Below, piece after piece: positions 9,604 through 20,901 of a DNA stretch of 64,000 nucleotides. The translations under genes and the position numbers were made by a program. The stretch is taken from NCBI GenBank assembly GCA_031763025.1, contig JASSKH010000010.1, forward strand, positions 11,425,427 to 11,489,426. Reading direction: 5' to 3'. Source of the DNA: Macrocystis pyrifera (taxonomy: Eukaryota; Sar; Phaeophyceae; Laminariales; Laminariaceae). Numbering within the stretch: position 1 is the first letter of the stretch; each line of letters starts with the position of its first letter. The notes below the pieces were generated by a model. The model was not told the DNA's origin. It made no database searches and saw only the letters and a list, made by a program, of their open reading frames with translations.

Positions 9604-12600
9604 CTGTGAGATATGGGTGACGAAAAAAAAAACAAGCAAACAAACAAACGAAAAATAGAGTGAACAACCAAAAACACCGACAGCAAAACAACACACAACA
9701 CGAAACAACACACGACACGACCCAAGCAAGGAGAAGGGTAAGTGGGCAAAAGCGCAAGAACGAGAGGTCGCGCCAAACTGCACCGCACCCCACCGCACCC
9801 CAGTCCACCACACAACATACCGTACCACACAACATACCATACCATACCACCATACCATACCATACCATACCATACCTTACTATACCATACCATACCATAC
9901 CATACCATACCATACTATACTATACCATACCATACCATACCATACCATACCATACCATACCATACCATACCATACCATACCATACCATACCATACCATAC
10001 CATACCATACCATACCATATACCATACCATACCATACCATACCATACCATACCATACCATACCATACCATACCATACCATACCATACCATACCATACCAT
10101 ACCATACCATACCATACCATACCATACCATACCATACCATACCATACCATACCATACCATACCATACCATACCATACCATACCATACCATACCATACCAT
10201 ACCATACCATACCGTACCACCATATCATAACATACCATACCATACCATGCCACACCATACCATACCATACCACTCCGCTCTCCCGCTCACCCTATCGGCA
10301 GCGATTGCCGCGTTGAGTTTAATCCGCCCGTTCTTCGCGTCCCTTCTCGACCCCGAGCGCGAGGGGTCTCCTATACCAAGCCACGGCATATCCCAGTCTT
10401 TCTCTGTCATAGGTCGGCAGGACAGACACGTTTGCAAAAAACACGCAAGATTCATTAAAACGCGCCAAAAAAAAAAAAAACGCACGAGCGAGCACGAGGG
10501 AAGGGGGGGCGTACCCATTTGATGCTTGCCAGGGTAATTTGACCATTGACCACTCATTCCTTTCCAGACGGAGCAGGAGCCGAGGAAGGGGTACTCGATA
10601 TCATGCATGGCCGTAGTCGTGCGACCATAGACCCTCGCACCCCTCCCTACAATGCCGGGACAGAGCACGTCGGGTTTTGACAGACCAGGCAGACATCGCT
10701 TGCACGAACCGAGAAGCGAAACGCGAAGTGTTGGGCGAGTCGCATGAAGGGGTGAGCTGGATCCTACTAATCCTAAGAACCGCTTGTGAAGGCGAACTTT
10801 CTGGCATGGGGATGACAGCCGTCCAATCGTTGGTTTGCTTTTCCTGGTGTGGTGGCCGCTTCCAGAGACAGCAAAGGGTATACCAGGTGTCATGTAACTG
10901 CCTCGTGAGTGCCTTTTACCATATACCAGGCGCGAAGGCTATATATACCATGTCACTGTCTCGTGGGTGGTTCCTTACCATATACGAGGTACCCGGTACC
11001 TGCACACACTGCGTGACACCACCATTCCCCCCGTGCGGAGGTAACGTTCTCCACCCCCCACAACTGCTCTATCTCGACATCTCGACCGCCAGCCACGGTG
11101 GCCGCCACGAGAGAAACAATAAGAAAGTCCGTACCCTGGTTGTCTGGCTCACGCTGTGAATCGCGTGAGGGGGTGCAGAGAGATCTCTTTGGTCACCGAG
11201 TATTTCACTCTACATTCGAGAATAAATAGATGGCTACAGATTGCAACTGAATAAAAAGGGGAACGTTGAACTCTTATCATCCTCCAAAAAAAAACTGGCG
11301 TTCGGAAGAAACCATCGCTGCTTGGCGGCGCAACTGACGAACCCACGGCTAGTTACGCACACGATACGATACCCTGTCGGTTTTTTGCGTAGAAAAAAGA
11401 AACAGCACTGATTGATCATTCTGGCCAGCGTGGAAAGCTGCTTTGCCAGCCGCCCCTTTTTTACCGAGAGCAAAAAAAAAAAAACCGTGCGCTGTCAAAG
11501 AGTGTGCGCAAGGCCCGAGCGTTCCACGCTGAAACCTGGTAGTTTGGTGTCAAGTCATGTCAAGGGAGGCAAACGTTGCTGCCTGTCAAGACGTCTCGTA
11601 CTCTAATACTACGGGGGGCCGTATTAAATAGGACCTACGGTGCACACAAAAACCTATATATTTCGCTATTTTTTACCAACAATATTTGGTCCTATTTACT
11701 ACAGTATGGTCCCCCGTAATACGTGTTCATGTTCAAGAGCAGACAGGCAAAAGACAAAACCGACCAGCTTGTATATCGTGTCCCCTTGCGTAAAACCCAA
11801 AAAGAAAAAAAGGAAAAAAAAAAAAAAGAGAAAGAACGATACACCTTTAGGAGCAAAACTGCAGTCACGTTTTGGGAACGAAGTACCCAAATTAAGCAGT
11901 TCACCCCCGAGCGGGACTGCAGCCTTCCTACTGTAAAAGGGCTAAAGGTTCGAATGAGAGAAAAAAACAGGAATGGAGAGATTTCTGGACTTCTTTTTTT
12001 CCAAGAACGAGCTGTCTACTTGGTTTCATTCAGTATACCCCCCCGTCTGGTGGTTGGAAAACCGAAGAGGCGGGTCGGGGGGGGGGGGGGGGGTCAAATG
12101 TGTTTCGAATGCCCATGCCAACCCCCCCCCCCCCCAGATATTATATCAATTCATTGATGTTGTCATCCATATGCAAGAGAATACGCCTCCAAAGCGGTTC
12201 TTAGTAGGATGCAGCTCACCCTTCATGCGACTCGTCCAACACCTTACGGCGCTTCGCGCTTGGTGCAAGCAATGTCTGCCTGGTCGGTGAAAACCCGACA
12301 TGCTCCGTCCCGGCATTGTAGGGATGCGAGTGTCTATGGTCATACGACTACGGCCATGCATGATAATGAGTACACCCCCCCCCCCCCCCCCCTCCCCCGT
12401 CATCTCACATCGTCTCCACGAATCACGAAAATTAATTAACTACAACCAATCCCTCAATATCTGTGACAAATTTCACTCCATACTGTATGGTTGTTTCCTC
12501 CTCTCTCAGGGATGACCTTAAGATCGATCGCTACGATATGCTACAATTCGAACAGGGGTGAGGTCGGTTTTTAGAGGGGATTTTCTCCACAGCGGCAAGG

Positions 12601-15600
12601 GCGCTATAAACTCGAACATCGTTTTCTAGCAGGGCTCTTGACCGGACCTCTCCGAAAACGCCTCGCTCGGTTTCGGCAACCTTAACCTTCCCGTGCCGGA
12701 ATTTGAAAAAAAAACAAAACGAGCATCTCTGTGCGAACTCAACCGCGCTCTTTTACGGTGCCCCACTCTGTCCCGATATATATGCAACGTTTGGTCTGAA
12801 AATTAGTGTAAAAACAGTGATAATATTGTAGGACAGTGGTAGACGGTTTTATTTCATCCTCGTAGTAGTTTTTTTTAATATGTATTGTACCACCCTGATC
12901 GTCAACAGAAGGCATGTTTAGATGGCAACAAAAATTGTCGAAGTGTATACGCTTAACACATTATATTTACGTTCAGACTGATGACTTTTCTCAGGCTCTT
13001 TCTTCGTTTAGAGCTGGTCTTCGTCGATAGATACCGTACGCTACACGATGTCTGGCGTAAGCCTGTACCCAGCGCAAACTCAATCCCATACGAGAAGTCA
13101 CCACCTGGCGGTCCGAACCAACTCCCGGCCAGTCCACCCCCCAAAACACCCTGTACACCTGGAGGTATCCCATGGGATGTCCCATGGGATATCCCATGGG
13201 ATATCTCATGAGCTCTGGGATACTGTACCCAGTGGGATGGGATATTGTCCATGGGGTCTTCCGTGGTATATCCGATCAGGATGGAATTTCCACGGGATGT
13301 CCCACGATGGATGTCCGTGCACCCATGGGATTATCCCAACAAAACAAGTGGATGGTATATCCGATTGGACCACGGGATGTCTCATGGATGTCCGTCCACC
13401 CACGGAATTATCCCAACCAACAAAGGAACGTACACCACTCCATGGGAAAGGTTTGGTCTCCATATCGATACATGAACTGTCCTTATAGTGGCGCATCATT
13501 ATGGAGCAGCTGTATCCCATGGCATGCCCCCGCGGGACCTGGGACACCCCGTGGGATCCAACACATCCCGATGGGAGGGGGTACAGTGTCTATACAAGTA
13601 TATCTATGGGAGACATTATATCCCATGGTATATCCCGACGGAACGGGATTTTCATGGCATGTTCCGTATGGGAAAATGGGATAAACCAATACGGAAATGT
13701 GTTGCTATCGTCATGAGGCAGCTGCCCCTCCGCCTGAAACCTCTTGTCAGGTATACCCCCGAAACGCTCCCGTGTGACACACCTCGACGCAACGCACACC
13801 TAACCCTATATCTTACCCCATTCATTGAAGCTGTCATCCATATGCAAGAAATTCTGCCTCACAATTAAAGCGGTTCTTACGGTAGTAGAGGATGCAGTTC
13901 ACCCTCCATGCGACTCGCCCAACACCTCGCGTTTCGGTTCGCGCTTGGTGCGAGCAATGTCTGCCTGGTCGATGAATTCCCGACGTGCTGCGTCCCGGCA
14001 TTGTAGGGATTCGAGGGTCTACGGTCATTCGGCTACGACCAAGCATGATAATGAGTACACACACCCCTCTCCCACGACACTCCCTGCGACGCACCTAAAC
14101 ACAACTGGAGGTCCTGTATCTCCACCGTGTCAGAGTTTCGGTGCTGCGCCAGCTCGACAGCCGCGGCCGCCACTCCCTCCATGTGATCTTGCGCCAGCGC
14201 CAGCAGCAACTGAGAGTAAAAAAAAAAAAAAAAAAGATGAAAAAAAAAAAAAAGGTGAAAAAAAAACACGCCAGCGGAATCAAGAACAAGTGAACAAACA
14301 CCCTTCTCGCCCCCCCCGGCCGGCATAAAAAAATCCCACCCTACAGTTGTAGCACGTAACCCCAAGCAATGTATTTCCAAAAACGTGGATGCAGTTCGAA
14401 GGAAGTCACGGCGGTGCACCTACCCACTTCAAGCCCCTGCTGTATAAGGCCATAGCAGAGATAGATAGACTAGATAGATAGATAGATATATGTAAAACCA
14501 GGCAAAAATCGGTGCTTGTCGCGAGGGGAAAAACAACGACTTTCGAATCATTTCTTTTTTTTCTTTTTTTCCAATCATCACTTTCATTTTCCAGCCTAAC
14601 TCGTGTTACGGGGGACCATAGTAAATAGGACCTACGGCACACACAAAAAGCTATACATTTGCCTATTTTTATCGACAATATTCGGTCCTATTTACTATGG
14701 CCCCCCGTAATAGGAGGTTTTACCCTCAGCAATCTTCTGGACAATCCGCGGTCACTCACAGGTAGGTGTCGTCCCGTCCTCTCCCCGTCCCCCCCCCCCC
14801 CCCCTGTACGTGCCTTTCTTTTTGGTCTCGCATAGGGTTTCAACATTCCCACTTCTATTAGACCTATGCCAATGGGAAAGCGAAATATCAATAAAAAGGT
14901 TGAATTCCAAAGATACCCGCCAAAAAAAATTAGAGCACGCTTCCTATGGGCACGTTCAGAAAAAAAAAAAGTTCCCAAATTTTGGAAAAGCCCGAAAAAA
15001 GCAAGTCTGGGGCCGATGTTGGGGGCCAAGATCGGCCTGAGAAAAACTCAGGCCGATCTTTGGTTCGAAGCGGCGAGATTCCGAGTCCTCGACAGACATC
15101 GATCGACAAAACCAACGACTGCGTCATGAATTCTGAACGGAGTGCGCTCGTTAGGGGCTCCGACCCACCCTTGGGTCACCGTCTTCACATAATAGCCAGT
15201 GACGTACGGCGGGCGCTCGCCAGGCGTACGATAAAAAAAAAACAAATAGCTGCTGGTGTGTACAAAACGGAAGACAACATTTCTCGATCCGTCTCGAATG
15301 GCAAAAAACAGGCTTTTTTTTTTTTAGGTTTGGGAGGATACCGCAGGACGCCGCGGCAAGCTCTCGCCCCCTAGAGCATGTATTCTCGGCAAGCTCTCGC
15401 CCCCTAGAGCATGTATTCTATCTTCGATGCCGTCATCTATACTTGTTGGCCTTGCCCGACACCAAGGGGGTTGGTCTTGGGCTGAGTCTATATCGAGATC
15501 GAGCATCTATCGTGGCACGAGCTGATTTTTATCGGCATGTTGACAATTTGGAACGAGAGAAAACAAATTGCGTAGACTGCAGCCGTCGGAAAAAAAACAA

Positions 15601-16957
15601 ACAAACAAAACAAACAGTTCTTCCCTTTTTTTTCCCACAGCGGCGGTACGAGGATATTTTCGGCTGTTTTTTTTAAAGCGAAATCATTGAAAAAACACTT
15701 TCGGACTTCGCGTTTCCATTGGCATAGGTCTTAATAGTCGATTTTCATCGAACGTAGCAATATCTCACGCTCTCGCGCTTTCCACATATAACTTTTTATT
15801 CAAGAAAAAGCCCTCACGAGTACGCACTCGGTGAGACTCGAACCCACGAAATTGCTCTTAGCAGGCACGCGGACCATCTACCACGCCACCGGGGACGCCG
15901 GATTTTTTTTTTCAGTAATACGTACATAGCCCAGGCAGAGCAATTTTTCCGGAAATTCGGCATTCACATATTGAATTGTTTTGCGGTGGTCACATATTTT
16001 CAGAAGACATAAAATATTTTTTGCCGGCCAGCTCCTTTTCAGACGGATCGAACCATCGTGTCAGATTTTTTTTTGTTTTTCGTCGTTGTGTCGGAGTAAT
16101 TCGTTTTTTCCGACAACACTTTGTTAACATTTCGGAGGCCGACACAGATGTCATTTTCGTCTTTGAGACACCGGTTTTTAACGTATCTCGTCCAGGGGCA
16201 AATTCCTGTGGATGCAGATTTCATTTTCATCCATTTTGAGGCGAGAAACAGGCCAAAACCCATTTTTTTTTTTCCGGGCTCCAGCTATGGAGATTTCAGC
16301 GCAAACCTGGCACGATGGATGTCAAAAAAAATCCTCGGATGCGGATGAATTGGACCTGAATCCAGGACCATTTTTTTTGTTTTTTTCGACAAAAATTATC
16401 AGGGTCGAGAAAAGCCTGTTCATGAATCTTCATATTGTGTATGACATGTATATTATCGTGTATGGACAGATGTATCATCGTGGATATATGTGATTCATTG
16501 TTTTACCTACCCCTGTATACATACGTATGTCTTCTCGACAAATCAGGTATGCGTTGGGCGTCATCTTTGGATTTTAGTTCGATTCGGATCATTTTTTTCT
16601 TTTTTTTTTCCAACATTTCGGGGTAAATTTTCGCAAAAATTTCGAAAAAAGGCCATTGTTCACGGATTTGTTTTTCAAGGCCGGTTTTGGATTCCTCTCG
16701 GCGAAGCGATTCTGGAGCACTTTGTTTCACGTGTCAACTCTCAAAAATGACGGGAGAAAAACCGCCCCCTTTGGGAAAATTGTTCTGCCTGGATCATAGG
16801 GAAAATATAACAGGGCTGTATCACGTCGCAGTAGAGACAAAAGACCACCACGGTTTTGGGTTTGTATCATCATCATCACCACCATCATCATCATCATCAT
16901 CACCATCACCATCATCGTCAACACCACCACCATCATCATCGTCTTCATCATCAACAT

Positions 16958-16989
<32 letters not shown>

Positions 16990-19228
16990 CCACCACCACC
17001 ATCATCATCACCATCATAATCATCATCATCACCATCACCATCACCATCATCGTCAACACCACCACCATCATCATCATCTTCATCATCATCAACATCACCA
17101 CCACCATCAAAATCATCATCATCACCACCACCAACACCACCACCACCACCATAAACACCACCACCACCACCACCACCACCACCATCATCACCATCACCAT
17201 GTTCGCGGAGAGGGTCTGGAAAGGGGCAGACAACGACCGCTGTACCGCAAGCTCGTGACGAAGAGGGATGCAGTTCGAAAAGAGACACCAGGTACAGCAG
17301 AAGCGGCGTCCGTCAAAACCGTCCGTGCAACCCTTCTATAACTCAAGTCCCATTTCGCGGACTAACCAGTCAAATCCCACGGAGTTTGCCTCCCAATCGA
17401 GACTGCGGCGCTAAAAGGGCCAAGACCACCCGGGTTGAGGCCACGGTAGTGTCGAAAAATATGTTGTATGAAGCGCTTCGCTTCCGATTGCTAATGAAGA
17501 GGGGGGAAAAAAAAAAAATATTTATAAAAACTCAAATAAAAATGATTAATGATTTAATTGAGCAACATAAAGAAGAATACATAACAGAAAGACGACGTAT
17601 CAAATTTTATTCATATCTTTGTCACTGATGGTGATTTAGTTATTCCTCAAGTATCAGGTACGAGACAATACCGGGTAGAATCGGCTTGACACGTAAAAAA
17701 GAACCACTACTGTGCTTCGACTTCGCACGTGGCACGGGAGTATGGTTTGCAGCAGTCAAAGACACGATCATATCAGAGATAAGACCAGGTAAAATCGGCT
17801 CGTCACAAAAAACATAATCATAGTACTTCGCATGGGGTGTGGGATTTGGTTTAGTCGTGAAAGCAGAATACAAAGAGTATTCAAGAAAATACGACCTAAA
17901 TTGCGTGCGCCAAAGTGGTGATATTAAAGCGGGCAGACGGCTGCAACCACTGGTATCACCACAACGGCAGACGAAGCTAAACACGCCAACAAGGGGGGGG
18001 GTGGGGGGGGTGGGGAGGGGGTACTCATCATCATGCATGGCCGTAGTCGTATGACCATAGACCCTGCCTGGCATCCCTACAATGCCGGGGCGGAGCAAGT
18101 CGGGTTTTCACCGACCAGGCAGACCTTTGCTTGCACCAAGCGCGAAGCGCCGTGAGGTGTTGGGCGAGTCGCATGAAGGGCGAGCTGTACCCTACTAAGA
18201 ACCGCTTTTTGAGGCGGATTTCCTGCGTGTGGATGACAACCTCAATGGACTGAGGCAAAAATCTCTGGTATGGTCACTTCCAGAGACAGCAATGGCTTTA
18301 CACGTATAACTGCCTCGTGGGTGCCTTGCCATATAAGCACTACGCGATACGATCATCTCCCTTGTGCGGAGTACGGGGTAAGCTTTTCCCCGCACGAAAA
18401 TGAATATAACTCGACCGCCAGCCGTGGTGACCGCCCACAACAAAAAAGAAAAAGAACAAGAAAAAAAAAAACAGGGGGGGGGGGGGGTGTACTCGATAGG
18501 AAAGACGTACTCGATCTCATGCATGGCCGTAGTCGTATGACCATAGTCGGGGGAGGGGGGGGTAGAGAGAGCGGGGTCAAGTTCATCACCTCGAAGGTAG
18601 CGAAACGTTGTAGCCCCCTCCCCGTCACAAACTGTGCCTCCGCACGCAGCCCAAACCCGGGCCTCACCTCTTCTGTGTCCGCGTGCAGCGTATACTCAGA
18701 GTCCACCTCCTCCATTAGCGCTGGCAGGCGCATGCCGTTCTGTCGTATGATAGGGTGTATGCCAAAAGGCGTGTAAGAACGGGGGGGGGGGGGGTGTAGT
18801 CATTATCATGCATGGCCGTAGCCGTATGGCCATAGACCTTCGCATCCCTGCAATGCCGGAACGGAGCACATTCAGGTTTCCAAGGGGGGGAGGGGTTATA
18901 GCGGGTGGGGGGGGGGGGGGGGGGGGTTATAGGTGAGTTGGCAAGGAAAGAGAGAAAAAACAGAGAGACAAAAGGCCTTCTTGAAGACGAGGAGGGGGCG
19001 GGGGGGGGTGTGGGGGTACTCGATTGTTTTCTTGCTTGACCTAGTGATTTGACCAATGACTAGGCATCCCTTTCGAGGCTCCGGGTGGGTTGGTACCGCA
19101 AGAGAAAATGCAGCTTAATGAAGCAGGCGCCTTGAGGAGGAGGGGGGGGGGGGGGCGACTTCGGGTACTTCGGCATTGCAATAGAAAATATAGAGTGAAA
19201 CGAAACGCGTTTTTGAAATTTGAAAAAG

Positions 19229-19267
<39 letters not shown>

Positions 19268-19619
19268 GGCTGGGATTACGGGTGGGTGTGTACGGCAACA
19301 GGAAATACAGGTGAAAACTTGCCCTCACCCTCTCCTCATCGAATACGGAGGCAAACCTCCCCCCCCGGCACCCCCTGCAAACTGCAACAGCGATCGACAA
19401 ACCGAGGCACACGCGACTGAGCAAGCAAGACAGCAAGTGAAACGATACATCTCGTTGATACCAGGTATGCGTGCACGCACATGCGGCCGCGCAAAACAAA
19501 CACGCGCACACGCAAAACCCGCACGCAAACACACACGCGCGCAAAAGCACGCACGATCGTATCTTGAAAAAAAAAAAAAAAACGAAAACTCTGATGTCCC
19601 TCTCGAGCGACTCCCCCCC

Positions 19620-19688
<69 letters not shown>

Positions 19689-20772
19689 CCCCCTCCCGCC
19701 CCCTCCCGCCGCCCTCCCCTCCCCCCCCCCCCCCTCTCCTCGTTCTTCCCTTCCCACCCACGCCGCGCGCGCTAGTAGACCAAAAGCGCAGGCGCAGTGT
19801 CTGCAGCGAGGACGAGAAAAATCACGCAAAAGAATCACGTATCCCTTACTCTTCACCAAAGGAAGCACCAACACCAACAGCACCACAACAACAACAACAA
19901 CACCACCACTACTGCCGCAACTACCCCACAGCCCCCCCACGCCTCCCCACGCCGCCCCCCGAACCCGACCCGCCTCTGTAACAGTCAATCAATAGACCCG
20001 ACCCGGGCCAGACGCGAGCCACCAGTCCGATCGTAGATGTACAAAACATTTAGAAGGCCACAGTAGGTGAAAAAAAACGTCGCTCATATCTACTACTGTC
20101 GACCAGGCTGCTATCATACCCGCACCTCGTGCGATACACCGATATCAACCATACTGCCACCTCGGAATCTAGCCTGGCTTTCACCAGCTTCCGCTCCCCC
20201 GGGTGGCACCGCGACGGCATGCAAGGGCTCTCGTCACTCTCTCCACTACCGCGCCAACAACACTACCACCGTCGTGTCGCCACCATCATCACAACCATCG
20301 CCGACAATGACAACCCACCACCACCACCACCACCACCACCACCACCACCACCACCACCACCACCACCAGCACAACCTTCACCACCACCCCTGCGTGAGAG
20401 CGTGGTGAGCTTATGTTCTATCTTCTCAGCATTCCGCCTGGGGATAAAACAAAACGAAGTAACACACACAAAAACAAAAAACCTCCCACGAGACCGGTCT
20501 CCGACTTCAACTCATCAACCCATCAACAGACCCGACCCGACCCGATCCGACCCTGCACGCGCTGCTGCAAGCTCACCATCGGCCCGACGAGCTTGGCTTC
20601 CTTCGGCTCCGGCTCCACAGGAGGCACGACGACGGCATGCAGAGGCTTCATCACGCTCATTGCTTTCGCGCCAGCGCTCCCTGTCGCCGCCGTCGCCGCC
20701 GCCGCCAGCCCGGACCCCCCGGAAGCGCTCCCCCCGCCCACCTCCTCATTGCACCGGAAGAAAGGAACGAAT

Positions 20773-20810
<38 letters not shown>

Positions 20811-20834
20811 AGGGTTAGATAGGGAGGAGGATGG

Positions 20835-20901
<67 letters not shown>

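Larger units (their letters stand above)
10404..14094. other. TAF12 intron 6
   Basis: 3.7 kb of repeats: family A (10,585 plus; 12,140 and 13,815 minus), a family B piece (10,510-10,570), MITE copy 3 (11,606), A/T-rich tracts, G and C tracts (12,079-12,092, 12,121-12,135, 12,376-12,392), and the CCCATGGG palindrome field (13,140-13,690). No exon was seen on either strand. Confidence 0.6.
14210..18667. other. TAF12 intron 5 (4.5 kb)
   Basis: Contains A runs, MITE copy 4 (14,606), a perfect hairpin (15,028), a tandem 33-bp duplication (15,354), a tRNA-like sequence (15,824), an AT-rich segment with T runs (15,900-16,750), a CAC/CAT microsatellite (16,868-17,205) and a long family A repeat (18,000). 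A-rich sequence at 17,500-17,630 has no gene that I recognise. Confidence 0.6.
18740..20576. other. TAF12 intron 4
   Basis: Holds a truncated family A copy (18,781-18,880), a family B piece (19,010-19,085), several G tracts, a C block (about 19,614-19,687), a CCA microsatellite (20,318-20,368) and a degenerate copy of TAF12 exon 4 (20,150-20,235). The large Pro-rich and Gly-rich open frames here come from the homopolymers. Confidence 0.65.

Noticed and set aside
9742..10316. Long open frames of (YHTIP)n and (MVWYG)n on both strands
   Set aside because: Produced by the ATACC array; every frame is open and no other coding signal exists.
14095..14209. Reading exon 6 as NF-YC or another histone-fold protein
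   Set aside because: The LA.HR.S.T.E..D.QL string followed in phase by the EKDWDMPW motif is specific to TAF12.
15824..15898. Functional tRNA gene
   Set aside because: Acceptor and anticodon stems do not pair properly; only the T arm is intact.
16727..17341. His-rich and Val/Asp-rich ORFs
   Set aside because: Arise from the CAT/CAC microsatellite.
19041..19988. 315-codon Gly-rich minus ORF and its Pro-rich opposite
   Set aside because: Driven by poly-C/poly-G blocks; no splice-site support, and it overlaps TAF12 intron 4.
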